From Candidatus Accumulibacter necessarius (GTDB lineage: Bacteria > Pseudomonadota > Gammaproteobacteria > Burkholderiales > Rhodocyclaceae): 64,000 nucleotides of DNA. Below, piece by piece: positions 20,724 to 30,803 of the stretch. The translations under genes and the position numbers were made by a program. The first letter of the stretch is position 1. Every line of letters starts with the position of its first letter. Location: positions 20,771-84,770 of the forward strand of contig JAFLDL010000018.1 in assembly GCA_017302435.1 (NCBI GenBank), given 5' to 3'. The notes below the pieces were generated by a model. It worked only from the letters and a program-made list of their open reading frames with translations, made no database searches and was not told the DNA's origin.

Positions 20724-21326
20724 TCAGTCGCTCTTCTCGGCGGGCATCTGCAGCACGCGTACGCGATCCCCGGCTTTGACGAAAACCTGCTGGCTGGGGC
20801 TGACCGACTTGTTCTTCCGCTTCCCGCGCTGGGTCAGCGCTACGGCGGCGATAATCCCCACAAGAAGAATCACCGAGGCCAACTCGAAGGGATAGACGTA
20901 CTCGGTGAATAGCAGTCGCCCGACTGCCTGCACATTGCTGTATTCGGCACTAGACTGGGGGACTGAATTCTCGAACAGCCCAAGGTAATTCCCGCCAAGA
21001 ACAAGTCCCATTTCGGCGACCATCAGTAACGCGATGATCGAACCAAGCGGCAAATAGCTCCAGAACCCTTCGCGCAGACGATCCAGATTGATGTCCAGCA
21101 TCATGACCACGAACAGAAAGAGAACCATCACCGCGCCAACGTAGACCAGCACTAGTGCGATGGCCAGGAACTCGGCCTGCAACAACATCCAGACACCGCT
21201 CGCAGTAAAGAATGCGAGCACCAGGAACAGCGCGGCGTGCACCGGGTTGCGTGCAGTGATCACGCGCAGCCCGGCAAATACCAGAATTGCCGAGAGAAAG
21301 TAGAAAACGAAAGTCTTGAATTCCAT
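20724..21326 (-). CDS. nuoJ: NADH-quinone oxidoreductase subunit J
   Basis: A 200-residue, five-helix complex I membrane subunit; the third helix carries the conserved [15 protein letters not shown] segment with its pi-bulge region. The C-terminal tail is basic and cytoplasmic-looking. It sits between nuoI and nuoK with short gaps (12 and 91 bases); the 91-base gap before nuoK holds no gene. Confidence 0.96.
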   Translation of the reverse strand: MEFKTFVFYFLSAILVFAGLRVITARNPVHAALFLVLAFFTASGVWMLLQAEFLAIALVLVYVGAVMVLFLFVVMMLDINLDRLREGFWSYLPLGSIIALLMVAEMGLVLGGNYLGLFENSVPQSSAEYSNVQAVGRLLFTEYVYPFELASVILLVGIIAAVALTQRGKRKNKSVSPSQQVFVKAGDRVRVLQMPAEKSD

Positions 21327-21338
21327 CGCGTCGGCCTG

Positions 21339-21827
21339 TCAGCGATACTTCGAGTCGAGTTCGCGGTCTGCTGCGATCTGCGCTTCGTAGCGGTCGCCAT
21401 TGGCCAGCAACATCGGCTTGGTGTAGTAGAGGTCACCACGCGTTTCCCCGTGGTACTCGTAGATCCGCGTTTCAACGATGGCGTCGACCGGGCAGGCCTC
21501 TTCACAGAAACCGCAAAAGATGCATTTCGTCAAATCAATGTCGTAACGCGTCGTGCGGCGCGAACCGTCATCACGCTGATCCGATTCGATGGTAATTGCC
21601 AGCGCCGGGCAGACCGCCTCGCACAACTTGCACGCGATGCACCGCTCCTCGCCGTTCGGATAGCGTCGCAACGCGTGGAGGCCACGGAAGCGAAAGCTCT
21701 GCGGTGTCTTTTCTTCCGGATACTGGACGGTGATCTTGCGGGCAAACATGTAGCGCCCGGTGACCGACATCCCCTTGAACAGTTCCTTGAGCAGGAGACT
21801 GTTGAAAATTTCCTTCATCGAACCCAT
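21339..21827 (-). CDS. nuoI: NADH-quinone oxidoreductase subunit I (two 4Fe-4S clusters)
   Basis: A 162-residue iron-sulfur subunit linking the hydrophilic arm of complex I to the quinone site. Two ferredoxin-like motifs, [12 protein letters not shown] and [12 protein letters not shown], bind clusters N6a and N6b. It lies 10 bases after nuoH. ATG at 21827 was taken; ATG at 21818 would shorten it by three residues. Confidence 0.97.
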   Translation of the reverse strand: MGSMKEIFNSLLLKELFKGMSVTGRYMFARKITVQYPEEKTPQSFRFRGLHALRRYPNGEERCIACKLCEAVCPALAITIESDQRDDGSRRTTRYDIDLTKCIFCGFCEEACPVDAIVETRIYEYHGETRGDLYYTKPMLLANGDRYEAQIAADRELDSKYR

Positions 21828-21837
21828 GGCTAGCCTC

Positions 21838-22890
21838 TCATTTCCAGATGTTCAGCGGCGACATCATCCAGCAGCCGACGACGACGAGCCAGATCAGGCA
21901 CAATGGGATGAACACCTTCCAGCCAAGACGCATGATCTGGTCGTAGCGATAGCGGGGAAACGTGGCGCGAATCCAGAGGAAAAAGAACAGCACTGCGGAG
22001 ATTTTCAGGAAGAGCCACAGGATGCCGTCCGGCAGGAAGCCGATCGGCGACAGCCAGCCGCCGAGGAACAGAATCGATGTCAGCGTCGACACCAGGATCA
22101 TGTTCGCGTATTCGGCAAGGAAGAAGACCGCAAAAGCCATTCCGGAGTACTCAACGTGGAAACCCACTATTTCGGACTCGCCCTCCGCCATGTCGAACGG
22201 CGCCCGGTTGGTCTCGGCAACGATCGACACCAGATAGACGACAAACATTGGCAGCAGCGGCAGCCAGTTCCACGAGAGGAACCCGAGCCCCTTGTCGGCA
22301 AAGTAGCCCTGGCCCTGGCCCCTCACGATATCCCCGAGGTTGAGGCTGTTTGAAACCATCAGCACCACCACCAGCGCCAACCCCATGGCCACTTCGTACG
22401 AAATCATCTGCGCCGCAGAACGCATGCCGCCAAGGAAGGCGTATTTCGAATTCGACGCCCAGCCGGAAAGGATGATCCCATAGACACCGATCGACGTGAT
22501 TGACATGATGTAGAGCAGGCTGGCGTTAACATTCGCCAGCACCAGCGTATCGTTGAACGGCACCACTGCCCAGGCGGCCAGCGCCGGTGCAAAGGCGAAC
22601 ATCGGCGCGATCAGGAAAACGCCCTTGTCGGATCCGGTCGGGATCACGACCTCCTTCAGCAACAGCTTGAGCCCATCGGCGATCGGTTGAATCAGTCCCC
22701 AAGGCCCGACACGGTTCGGTCCGATACGTACCTGCATCCAGCCGATGACCTTGCGTTCCCAGAACGTCAGGTAGGCAACGGCAAGCAGAAGCGGCGCGAT
22801 GATCAGAACAATCTTGAGCAGTGTCCATACCAAAGGAAAAGCCGACCCGAAAAGTCCCTTTAACAGTTCCTGCAGCGCATCGACCATCAT
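21838..22890 (-). CDS. nuoH: NADH-quinone oxidoreductase subunit H
   Basis: A 350-residue, eight-helix subunit forming much of the quinone-binding chamber. Family segments include [11 protein letters not shown], the acidic loop [15 protein letters not shown] and [11 protein letters not shown]. The start overlaps the nuoG stop (ATGA), so the two are translationally coupled. Confidence 0.97.
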   Translation of the reverse strand: MMVDALQELLKGLFGSAFPLVWTLLKIVLIIAPLLLAVAYLTFWERKVIGWMQVRIGPNRVGPWGLIQPIADGLKLLLKEVVIPTGSDKGVFLIAPMFAFAPALAAWAVVPFNDTLVLANVNASLLYIMSITSIGVYGIILSGWASNSKYAFLGGMRSAAQMISYEVAMGLALVVVLMVSNSLNLGDIVRGQGQGYFADKGLGFLSWNWLPLLPMFVVYLVSIVAETNRAPFDMAEGESEIVGFHVEYSGMAFAVFFLAEYANMILVSTLTSILFLGGWLSPIGFLPDGILWLFLKISAVLFFFLWIRATFPRYRYDQIMRLGWKVFIPLCLIWLVVVGCWMMSPLNIWK

Positions 22891-25214
22891 GCACGCTCCA
22901 CGTTGATCGCACTGAACATGTCACCCAGCGCTGCCGTCGAAACATGTGCTGCGGCGATTCGAAGGCAGGCCGCGGGCACGGCCTCGTCCACCCGTACCGT
23001 GAGAACAGCCTCGCCGCTCGCCTGCCAGACCCGCACCGTGGCGCCATCGGTGAGACCAAGCGCCTGCAAGGTTTGCCCACCCATTCGCGCGGTCGGCGCA
23101 ACGGCATCGTGCGTTTTCTGAAGTGCCGGAGCACGCCGCGCGAGGGGGTCAGCAAAATAGATCGGCACATCAGCCACGCGCTGCAGAAAACCGACCGCAG
23201 CAGGCAGAGACAAAGGCACGCCGTTGATGCTGTTGTTCAGACCATCGACAAAGCCTTCACCCGCCGGAACGATCTCGTCGCGTACCTGCTCGCTCGAGTC
23301 CTGGTCAAAACCGGGCAGCCCCAGCAGATTCCCCAACACGCGCAAAACCTTCCAGGCTGGACGCGAATCACCGAGGGGACGAACGACACCGTTGAAGCTT
23401 TGAAGACGGCCCTCGGTGTTTACAAAGGAGCCTGAGGTTTCGGTAAAAGGCGCGATCGGCAGCAGGACATCGGCGTAGTCACGCGCAGCACCATCGCTGA
23501 AAGACGTCAGCGAAACCACCAGTGCCGCCCCCTTGAGCGCTGCAACCGCCTGTTGCGGGTGATGGCAATCCAGTTCGGGCTCGACGCCGAGCAGGATGTA
23601 GGCTTTGCGCGGCTGGGCAAACATTTCGTAAGCGTTGAGCGCGGTCGGAAAGGCCTTCGCCACGTAACCGCCGACACTGTTCGCTGCTTCGCCGATGAAG
23701 CCGCAACTGGCCCCGGTCAGCCGGGCAAGTTCGCTTGCCAGGGCGTGCAGTTGGGCCGCATGCGGATTCTGTTCGGCAGCGTTACCCAGAAAGATCGCCC
23801 GCTTGTTACCCTCGAGCAGGCTCCTGGCAATTGATTCGCTGGTCGGGCAGGGTTTGACGGCTTCGAGTCCCGCAGGCACCGCCTCGCCCTTGAGTTGAGC
23901 AACCGCCTTGACAACCGCCGCCAGCGCAAGCGGCAGTTCAGCAGGAGAGACCGTCACTTGCGCGTGCAACTTGATGAGCGGATCGTCACCACTCACCGAA
24001 AGCAGGCTGACCTTGCCCCACTTCTTGGCAAGCTGACGCAGACGTTGGGCGAACAGGGGATGGTCCTTGCGCAAGAAACTGCCAACCACGACTGCCGCGT
24101 CGAGATCCTTGATTTCGGACAGTTTCAGGCCGAGCCACGGCACACCGCCAAGCTTGCTATCGGCCGAAAAATCACGTCGCCGCGGCCGGAAGTCGATGTT
24201 GCCTGAGCCAAGCCCACGAGTCAGCTTCTGCAGCAGATACAGCTCTTCGAGCGTCGCCTGCGGTGATGCCAGAGCCGCCAGCGATTCGGCGCCGCTGTTG
24301 CTGACGACGTCCTTGAGCGCATGCGAGACATAGTCAAGTGCGACGTTCCAATCGACTTCGCGCAGCGCGCCGTCCACCCGAACCATCGGCTTCCGCAGCC
24401 TGGCCGGCGAATTAAGCGCTTCGTACGAGAAGCGCTCCTTGTCCGAGATCCAGCACTCGTTGATGTCCTCGTTGTCGCGGGGGAGAATACGCAGCACGAC
24501 ATTGTTCTTGACCTGCGCGGTCAGGTTGGCGCCGATACTGTCGTGCGGGCTGATCGACTTGCGCCGCGACAGCTCCCAACTGCGGGCCGAATAGCGGAAG
24601 GGTTTGGAGGTCAACGCACCCACCGGGCAGAGATCGATCATGTTGCCCGACAGCTCTGAATCGACTGACCGGCCGACGAAGGTCGTTATCTCCGAGTGCA
24701 TGTTGCGACTGGCCATGCCGAGTTCCATCACCCCGGCAATCTCCTGCCCAAAGCGAACACAGCGAGTACAGTGGATGCACCGGGCCATCTCCTGCATCGA
24801 GATCAGCGGACCGACGTCCTTGTGAAAGACGACCCGCTTGTCTTCATGAAAGCGGGAGGCACTGCCACCGTAGCCGACCGCCAAATCCTGCAACTGGCAT
24901 TCGCCACCCTGATCGCAGATTGGGCAGTCGAGCGGGTGGTTGATCAGCAGGAACTCCATCACGCCCTTCTGGGCCTTGACTGCCAGCTCCGAATGCGTAA
25001 ACACCCGCATGCCGTTGGTCACCGGTGTTGCGCAGGCCGGCAGCGGCTTCGGCGCTTTCTCGACCTGCACCAGGCACATGCGACAGTTGGCGGCGATCGA
25101 AAGCTTCTTGTGATAACAGAAATGCGGAATATAGGCACCAAGCTGCTGCGCGGCATCCATGATGGTACTGCCGTCAGGCACATGGGCCACCTTGCCGTCG
25201 ATTTCGATTTCCAT
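22887..25214 (-). CDS. nuoG: NADH-quinone oxidoreductase subunit G
   Basis: The 775-residue large iron-sulfur subunit of the complex I NADH module. The N-terminus holds a plant-type 2Fe-2S domain (cysteines in HFCYHKKLS and ANCRMC), then a His/Cys 4Fe-4S motif and a CxxCxxC motif near [13 protein letters not shown], followed by a molybdopterin-oxidoreductase-like fold that has lost its cofactor in this family. It lies 11 bases after nuoF. Confidence 0.97.
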   Translation of the reverse strand: MEIEIDGKVAHVPDGSTIMDAAQQLGAYIPHFCYHKKLSIAANCRMCLVQVEKAPKPLPACATPVTNGMRVFTHSELAVKAQKGVMEFLLINHPLDCPICDQGGECQLQDLAVGYGGSASRFHEDKRVVFHKDVGPLISMQEMARCIHCTRCVRFGQEIAGVMELGMASRNMHSEITTFVGRSVDSELSGNMIDLCPVGALTSKPFRYSARSWELSRRKSISPHDSIGANLTAQVKNNVVLRILPRDNEDINECWISDKERFSYEALNSPARLRKPMVRVDGALREVDWNVALDYVSHALKDVVSNSGAESLAALASPQATLEELYLLQKLTRGLGSGNIDFRPRRRDFSADSKLGGVPWLGLKLSEIKDLDAAVVVGSFLRKDHPLFAQRLRQLAKKWGKVSLLSVSGDDPLIKLHAQVTVSPAELPLALAAVVKAVAQLKGEAVPAGLEAVKPCPTSESIARSLLEGNKRAIFLGNAAEQNPHAAQLHALASELARLTGASCGFIGEAANSVGGYVAKAFPTALNAYEMFAQPRKAYILLGVEPELDCHHPQQAVAALKGAALVVSLTSFSDGAARDYADVLLPIAPFTETSGSFVNTEGRLQSFNGVVRPLGDSRPAWKVLRVLGNLLGLPGFDQDSSEQVRDEIVPAGEGFVDGLNNSINGVPLSLPAAVGFLQRVADVPIYFADPLARRAPALQKTHDAVAPTARMGGQTLQALGLTDGATVRVWQASGEAVLTVRVDEAVPAACLRIAAAHVSTAALGDMFSAINVERA

Positions 25215-25225
25215 CGTCTCGTACC

Positions 25226-26554
25226 CTAAACCGTTGCCGTAAAGAAGCCACTGCCGGCGCGCTGGACATCAACGGGCACGAGGCACTTCCTGTGTTCGAT
25301 GTGGTACGCGAACTCGTCGCGAAAATGCTTGATGAAGCTCTGTACCGGCATGGATGCGGCGTCGCCAAGCGCGCAAATGGTGCGACCCATGATGTTCGTG
25401 GTGACGCTCGAGAGCAGATCAAGGTCATCGGGGCGACCTTTTCCGTGCTCGATTCGGTGCACCACCTTGTACAGCCAACTTGTGCCTTCGCGGCAGGGGG
25501 TGCATTGTCCACACGACTCTTCGTAGTAGAAGAATGAGAGCCGCTCGAGCGCTTTCACCATGCAGGTCGTCTCGTCCATGACGATGACCGCGCCGGACCC
25601 CAGCATCGAACCAGCCTTGCTGATCGAATCGTAGTCCATGGTGCAGTCCATCATCGCGGCAGCCGGCACCACCGGCGCTGACGACCCCCCTGGAATGCAG
25701 GCCTTCAGTTGCCGGCCACCGCGCATGCCACCCGCCATTTCCAGAAGGGTGGCGAAAGGCGTCCCGAGGGGAATCTCGTAGTTACCGGGCCGATTGACGT
25801 GCCCCGAAACCGAGAACAGCTTGGTCCCGCCGTTGTTCGCCTTGCCCGCTTCGAGATAGGTCTCGCCGCCCAGGTTGATGATGTAAGGTATCGAGGCAAA
25901 GGTTTCGGTGTTGTTTATCGTCGTCGGTTTGCCGTAGAGGCCGAACGAGGCAGGAAAAGGTGGCTTGAACCGGGGCTGTCCCTTCTTGCCTTCGATCGAC
26001 TCCAGCAGTGCCGTTTCTTCACCACAGATATAGGCGCCGTAGCCGTGATGCGCAAAGAGATCGAAGTTGAAACCCGAACCCAGGAGGTCAGAACCGAGAA
26101 AACCAGCCGCCCGTGCTTCATCCAGCGCTTCCTCGAAGCGCTGATAGATCTCCCACACTTCGCCATGGATGTAGTTATAGCCACGCGCAGCGCCCATCGC
26201 ATAGGCGGCGATCGCCATCCCTTCGATCACCGAATGCGGGTTGTAGCGCAGAATATCGCGATCCTTGAAGGTGCCGGGTTCGCCTTCGTCCGAATTGCAG
26301 ACGACGTACTTGTCGCCCGGGAACGAGCGGGGCATGAAACTCCACTTGAGGCCGGTTGGAAACCCCGCGCCACCCCGACCGCGCAGAACCGATTTCTTGA
26401 CCTCGTTGATCACGTCGCCCTGCGGCAGCTTTTCTTCAAGAATGCGCCGCAGCGCCGTATAGCCGCCACGTTTGACGTAATCTGCCAAGCGCCAGGCATT
26501 GTCGCCATCCAGACCGACGCTGAGCATCGGGTTGAGTGCACCGAGGATCGCCAT
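25226..26554 (-). CDS. nuoF: NADH-quinone oxidoreductase subunit F (FMN, NADH binding)
   Basis: A 442-residue flavoprotein that oxidises [14 protein letters not shown] is the FMN/NADH-binding glycine motif, and [12 protein letters not shown] with a later Cys binds cluster N3. The start ATG at 26554 overlaps the nuoE stop (TAATG); a longer open frame upstream lies inside nuoE. Confidence 0.97.
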   Translation of the reverse strand: MAILGALNPMLSVGLDGDNAWRLADYVKRGGYTALRRILEEKLPQGDVINEVKKSVLRGRGGAGFPTGLKWSFMPRSFPGDKYVVCNSDEGEPGTFKDRDILRYNPHSVIEGMAIAAYAMGAARGYNYIHGEVWEIYQRFEEALDEARAAGFLGSDLLGSGFNFDLFAHHGYGAYICGEETALLESIEGKKGQPRFKPPFPASFGLYGKPTTINNTETFASIPYIINLGGETYLEAGKANNGGTKLFSVSGHVNRPGNYEIPLGTPFATLLEMAGGMRGGRQLKACIPGGSSAPVVPAAAMMDCTMDYDSISKAGSMLGSGAVIVMDETTCMVKALERLSFFYYEESCGQCTPCREGTSWLYKVVHRIEHGKGRPDDLDLLSSVTTNIMGRTICALGDAASMPVQSFIKHFRDEFAYHIEHRKCLVPVDVQRAGSGFFTATV

Positions 26555-27027
26555 TACTTGAGCTCCGCCAGCAGTTTGTCGATTTGCTCGGGTTGCATCC
26601 AGCTGCACATGCGACGGTTGTTGACGATCATCACCGGCGCATCACCGCAGGCGCCCATACACTCACCTTCCTTGAGGGTGATCAGGCCGTCGGGCGTCGT
26701 TTCGTTATATCCGATGCCCAACTTTTTCTTCAGGTAGTCACCGGCATCGACGCCGCCGCTCAGCATGCACGGCAGGTTGGTGCACACCGAGACCTTGTAC
26801 TTGCCGACCGGTTTCAGGTCATACATGTTATAGAAGCTGGCCACCTCGTAGGCGGCAATCGGTTCCATGCCGAGGTAGTTGGCCACCGACTCGATGGCTT
26901 CGCTCGACAGCCAGCCCTGCTGTTCCTGCGCAATGGCAAGGGCCGCCATGACCGCCGACTGCCTTTGGTCAGCCGGGTACTTGGCAATTTCGCGATCAAT
27001 TCTCGCAAGGGATTCTGAAGTCAGCAT
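26554..27027 (-). CDS. nuoE: NADH-quinone oxidoreductase subunit E (2Fe-2S)
   Basis: A 157-residue thioredoxin-fold ferredoxin subunit. Four cluster-N1a cysteines lie in [10 protein letters not shown] and [14 protein letters not shown] overlaps the nuoD stop by one base (TGATG) and the stop overlaps nuoF, so nuoD-E-F form a coupled block. Confidence 0.97.
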   Translation of the reverse strand: MLTSESLARIDREIAKYPADQRQSAVMAALAIAQEQQGWLSSEAIESVANYLGMEPIAAYEVASFYNMYDLKPVGKYKVSVCTNLPCMLSGGVDAGDYLKKKLGIGYNETTPDGLITLKEGECMGACGDAPVMIVNNRRMCSWMQPEQIDKLLAELK

Positions 27028-28280
27028 CAGCGGTCAATCTCGCCAAAAACAACGTCCTGGGAACCTATGATCGTCACCACGTCGGCCAGCATGTGGCCCC
27101 GCACCATCTCATCCATGGCCGAAAGGTGCACGTAACCCGGAGCGCGGATCTTCAGTCGATATGGCTTGTTGGCCCCGTCCGACATCAGATAGATGCCAAA
27201 CTCTCCCTTCGGGTGCTCAACCGCTGCATAGGCTTCGCCCTCGGGTACGTGGATACCTTCGGTGCACAGCTTGAAGTGGTGAATAAGCTCTTCCATGTTT
27301 GACTTCATGGCTTCGCGATCCGGTGGCGCAACCTTGTGGTTGTCCGACATCACGGGCCCCGGGTTCTGCCGCAGCCAGTCGATACACTGCTTGACGATGC
27401 GATTCGACTGCCGCATTTCTTCCATGCGGACCAGATAGCGATCGTAGGAATCGCCGGTGACACCCACCGGGATATCGAAGTCCAGCCGGTCATACACTTC
27501 GTAGGGCTGCTTCTTGCGCAGATCCCAGGCAATACCTGAACCGCGCAGCATCGGTCCGCTGAAACCGCGCTGCAAAGCGCGCTCTGGCGAGACGATACCA
27601 ACGTTCACCAATCGCTGCTTCCAGATCCGGTTGTCAGTAAGCAGCGTCTCGTACTCGTCGAGCAACTTCGGGAAGCGACTGACAAAATCGTCGAGGAAGT
27701 CGAGCAGCGAGCCACTGCGCGCTTCGTTGAAGGGCTTGATCTGCGCAGCACTCTTCCATTTCGATTCCTGGTACTGCGGCAGGCTGTCAGGCAGATCACG
27801 ATAGACGCCACCCGGCCGATAATACGCCGCGTGCATCCGCGCACCCGAGACGGCCTCATAGGCATCGACCAGATCCTCACGCTCGCGGAAAGCGTACAGC
27901 ACCATGGTCATCGCACCGACGTCGAGACCATGACAGCCGACCCAGAGCAGGTGATTGAGGATACGGGTGATTTCGTCAAACATCACCCGAATGTACTGGG
28001 CGCGGAGTGGGACCTCGATCTGCAGCAACTTTTCCACGGCCATGCAATAGGCGTGCTCGTTGCACATCATCGAAACGTAGTCGAGCCGGTCCATGTACGG
28101 CAGCGACTGGATCCACGTCTTGTTCTCGGCCAGCTTTTCGGTCGCGCGATGCAGCAAGCCAATATGTGGATCAGCGCGCATCACCACTTCGCCATCAAGC
28201 TCGAGAACCATCCGCAGCACGCCATGTGCTGCCGGATGCTGCGGTCCGAAGTTCAGGGTAAAGTTGCGAAGTTCAGGCAT
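27027..28280 (-). CDS. nuoD: NADH-quinone oxidoreductase subunit D
   Basis: The 417-residue 49-kDa subunit that, with NuoB, shapes the quinone pocket. The N-terminus [13 protein letters not shown] and later [10 protein letters not shown] are family hallmarks. ATG at 28280 is favoured because GGGG lies nine bases before it; ATG at 28289 would have that sequence directly abutting. It overlaps nuoC by eight bases. nuoC and nuoD are separate genes, unlike the fused form in enterobacteria. Confidence 0.97.
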   Translation of the reverse strand: MPELRNFTLNFGPQHPAAHGVLRMVLELDGEVVMRADPHIGLLHRATEKLAENKTWIQSLPYMDRLDYVSMMCNEHAYCMAVEKLLQIEVPLRAQYIRVMFDEITRILNHLLWVGCHGLDVGAMTMVLYAFREREDLVDAYEAVSGARMHAAYYRPGGVYRDLPDSLPQYQESKWKSAAQIKPFNEARSGSLLDFLDDFVSRFPKLLDEYETLLTDNRIWKQRLVNVGIVSPERALQRGFSGPMLRGSGIAWDLRKKQPYEVYDRLDFDIPVGVTGDSYDRYLVRMEEMRQSNRIVKQCIDWLRQNPGPVMSDNHKVAPPDREAMKSNMEELIHHFKLCTEGIHVPEGEAYAAVEHPKGEFGIYLMSDGANKPYRLKIRAPGYVHLSAMDEMVRGHMLADVVTIIGSQDVVFGEIDR

Positions 28281-28878
28281 TTTCGACATCCCCGTAAGTG
28301 GCTTCGCGGACGATCCGCGGCGTCACCTCGCGCGGCTCGATAGTCACCGGCTGATAGGTCACCCGCTGCTGTTCCGGGTCATAGCGCATTTCGACATAGC
28401 CGGAAATCGGGAAATCCTTGCGGAACGGATGTCCGACAAAACCATAGTCGGTCAGAATCCGACGCAGGTCTTCGTGGCCCGGGAAAACAATCCCGAACAG
28501 GTCGAAAGCCTCGCGCTCGAACCAATTCACGCTGTTCCAGACCGAGCTTACGGAAGGCAGAGAAGGAAAATCATCCTCCGGCGCAAAGCAGCGAACGCGC
28601 AGTCGCCAGTTCCGAGCAATCGACAGCAGATGACTGACGGCGGCAAAGCGCTTGCCCTCTCGGGGCACGTTGGCATAGACCGAATAGTCGATCCCGCAAA
28701 GGTCGATCAGCTCTTCGAACGCCAACTCGGGCTCGTCACGCAGAGTCTGCATCACGGAGAGGTAGTCGGCCGCATCGACCTCGATGGTCACTTCACCGAG
28801 CGCGATCTTCAGGGACTTCACTCGATCGCCGAGATGCTTTTGCAGGTTATGACTAAGCGCTTCCAGCTTGGCGGACAT
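28273..28878 (-). CDS. nuoC: NADH-quinone oxidoreductase subunit C
   Basis: A 201-residue 30-kDa-type subunit of the hydrophilic arm. The family signature is [20 protein letters not shown]-like (about residues 119-138) followed by [18 protein letters not shown] in two pieces. It has no cofactor. The gene lies 28 bases after nuoB and overlaps nuoD. Confidence 0.96.
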   Translation of the reverse strand: MSAKLEALSHNLQKHLGDRVKSLKIALGEVTIEVDAADYLSVMQTLRDEPELAFEELIDLCGIDYSVYANVPREGKRFAAVSHLLSIARNWRLRVRCFAPEDDFPSLPSVSSVWNSVNWFEREAFDLFGIVFPGHEDLRRILTDYGFVGHPFRKDFPISGYVEMRYDPEQQRVTYQPVTIEPREVTPRIVREATYGDVENA

Positions 28879-28906
28879 GACTCACTCTCGGTTGGTTTGG
28901 GTTTGC

Positions 28907-29383
28907 TCAGCGGGCGATGGTGCTGTTCCGACGAATCTTGTTCTGCAATTGAATCAAGCCGTAGATCAGCGCCTCGGCGGTCGGCGGACAGCCCGGAACA
29001 TAGATGTCGACCGGCACGATCCGGTCGCAACCACGCACCACGGAGTAGGCGTAGTGGTAGTAACCACCGCCATTGGCGCAGGAACCCATCGAGACCACCC
29101 ATCGCGGTTCCGCCATCTGGTCGTAGACCTTGCGCAGAGCGGGTGCCATCTTGTTGGTCAGCGTCCCGGCGACAATCATCACGTCAGACTGCCGCGGGCT
29201 GGGACGAAAGACGATGCCGAAGCGGTCCAGATCGTAGCGCGAGCAACCGGCATGAATCATCTCGATGGCGCAGCACGCCAGCCCGAAGCTCATCGGCCAC
29301 AGCGACCCGGTACGGACGTAGTTGATCAACTTGTCCGCCGTCGTGGTGACGAAGCCTTCCTGGAGAATCCCCTCAATGCCCAT
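28907..29383 (-). CDS. nuoB: NADH-quinone oxidoreductase subunit B (cluster N2)
   Basis: A 158-residue subunit carrying the terminal 4Fe-4S cluster N2 that reduces quinone. The tandem cysteines in CCAIEM, the single Cys in [10 protein letters not shown] and the Cys in VPGCPP are the expected ligands. It starts three bases after nuoA. Confidence 0.97.
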   Translation of the reverse strand: MGIEGILQEGFVTTTADKLINYVRTGSLWPMSFGLACCAIEMIHAGCSRYDLDRFGIVFRPSPRQSDVMIVAGTLTNKMAPALRKVYDQMAEPRWVVSMGSCANGGGYYHYAYSVVRGCDRIVPVDIYVPGCPPTAEALIYGLIQLQNKIRRNSTIAR

Positions 29384-29386
29384 CGC

Positions 29387-29761
29387 TCACTCCCAATCCA
29401 GAGCGCCCTTGGCCCAGGCGTACACATACCCCACGACCAGGATGGCGATAAAAACCAGCATCTCGATGAAGCCAAACCACTTCACCGAATCGGTTTGGAC
29501 GATTTCCTTGAAGATTGTCGCCCACGGCAGCAGAAAGGCCACTTCGAGGTCGAACAGGATAAAGAGGATGGCGATCAGGTAGTAGCGCACATCGAACTTC
29601 ATGCGCGCATCTTCGAAGGCTTCGAAGCCACACTCGTAGGGAGAAAGCTTTTCGCTGTCCGGCCGATGCGGCGCAACGATCAGACCAGTGACGACGGGCG
29701 CAATACCGAAAGCGACGCCAATCAGTATGAAGACAAATACCGGGAAATAACCTTCCAGCAT
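29387..29761 (-). CDS. nuoA: NADH-quinone oxidoreductase subunit A
   Basis: A 124-residue, three-helix membrane subunit with the conserved loop [12 protein letters not shown] that reaches the quinone site. ATG at 29761 is preceded by GGGG with a six-base gap; an upstream start at 29773 adds four residues. First gene of the operon; its promoter should lie in or upstream of the 59-base space next to tRNA-Leu. Confidence 0.96.
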   Translation of the reverse strand: MLEGYFPVFVFILIGVAFGIAPVVTGLIVAPHRPDSEKLSPYECGFEAFEDARMKFDVRYYLIAILFILFDLEVAFLLPWATIFKEIVQTDSVKWFGFIEMLVFIAILVVGYVYAWAKGALDWE

Positions 29762-29820
29762 GATCCGCCCCACAAGCCCTTCGATTCAGACTACAGCCAC
29801 CCGCACCGGATGGCTCCTCC

Positions 29821-29905
29821 TGGTGCCGACGATGAGACTCGAACTCATACGACCGAAGTCACTACCCCCTCAAGATAGCGTGTATACCAATTTCACCACG
29901 TCGGC
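29821..29905 (-). tRNA. tRNA-Leu (anticodon GAG)
   Basis: On the minus strand an 85-base tRNA folds with acceptor stem GCCGACG/CGTCGGC, an encoded ACCA 3' end, a five-pair anticodon stem (CTATC/GGTAG, one G-T pair) around the loop TTGAGGG giving anticodon GAG, a long variable arm as expected for leucine, and a T-loop TTCGAGT. It lies between secG and nuoA. Confidence 0.95.
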
Positions 29906-29972
29906 ACTGCGATACACAGAGGACGATCCGATCGAGGAATACTGCCCGTCCCGCCCCTGCCTTGAAACCAAA

Positions 29973-30344
29973 TTACCTGGGAATATCTTTCGCCTTAGAA
30001 TCAGGATCCGCGGGGCTTTTTCCCTGGTCAACACCCCCTGTGGCAGGTGCTGGAACCGGCGCTGATTTTATCGCATCCTGCATCACACTGCCAGCCGTTT
30101 TTGGTTTGCTGGAGGCAAGATAAGCCAGAGAAAGGCTAGTCACAAAAAATATCGTCGCCAGTACCGCCGTGGCACGGCTGAGGAAATTCGCCGAACCGGT
30201 GGCACCAAAAAGACTGCCCGAAGCGCCGCTACCGAAAGCGGCACCCATGTCGGCCCCCTTGCCGTGCTGCACCAGGACAAGACCGATGACACCGATCGCC
30301 GCCACGATGTGCACCATCAGAGCCACTGAGAAAAGATAGTCCAT
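29973..30344 (-). CDS. secG: Preprotein translocase subunit SecG
   Basis: A 123-residue accessory subunit of the SecYEG export channel. Two membrane helices (about 4-23 and 55-75) flank the family segment GLVLVQHGKGADMGAAFG; the C-terminal tail is Ala/Pro/Lys-rich and variable. It is followed by tRNA-Leu and the nuo operon. The usual partner tpiA is not found upstream within the window. Confidence 0.95.
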   Translation of the reverse strand: MDYLFSVALMVHIVAAIGVIGLVLVQHGKGADMGAAFGSGASGSLFGATGSANFLSRATAVLATIFFVTSLSLAYLASSKPKTAGSVMQDAIKSAPVPAPATGGVDQGKSPADPDSKAKDIPR

Positions 30345-30803
30345 ATACCCTCATATTCGAGCCGGCGCCTGGGAGGTCGCGAATTCAGAGCCTAGCCGCG
30401 CCACGGCGATCCGGTCGCTTGTTCCTAGTCCTGGTGCATCGCCTTCACTGCGCCGAGCGCACCGAAAAAAACTTCCGCAGTATAGTCAGTTTGACCTGCT
30501 ATGGTCAAATGACGGTCGCCACCTTCACGCCGTCGATCCCCTTGCAGAGGCAGGATGTCGGGCGTTGATCGCCAGCAATAGCCCTTTCTGACTCGATCCG
30601 ACCGACACCGCCCGAGCTGAGTCCCCCGAACTGGTTTTCTTCAGGCCGTGGCAGCGCGAGGCGCCCGCACGCGTGCCGGCTCGTTCTGCCCGGCATGGTC
30701 CACACCGGGCACGGGTTTCGAGACAATAGCCGGTAGAATGCGGCTGCCTGGAGAAGAACCTCATGCGTGTCCTGCTACCGATAATCGTTGAAGATTCCTG
30801 AAC
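30345..30803. other. Intergenic region between secG and the kinase-exonuclease gene
   Basis: Divergent 459-base spacer with no convincing gene. It contains one compact inverted repeat (30490-30509, listed separately). Promoters for both flanking genes are expected here, but I cannot assign clear -35/-10 elements. Confidence 0.5.
30490..30509. promoter_or_regulatory. Inverted repeat, possible operator
   Basis: TTTGACC and GGTCAAA (7-bp perfect arms) separated by six bases. Its symmetric form without a T-tract suits a protein-binding site better than a terminator. Which gene it would control is unknown. Confidence 0.35.
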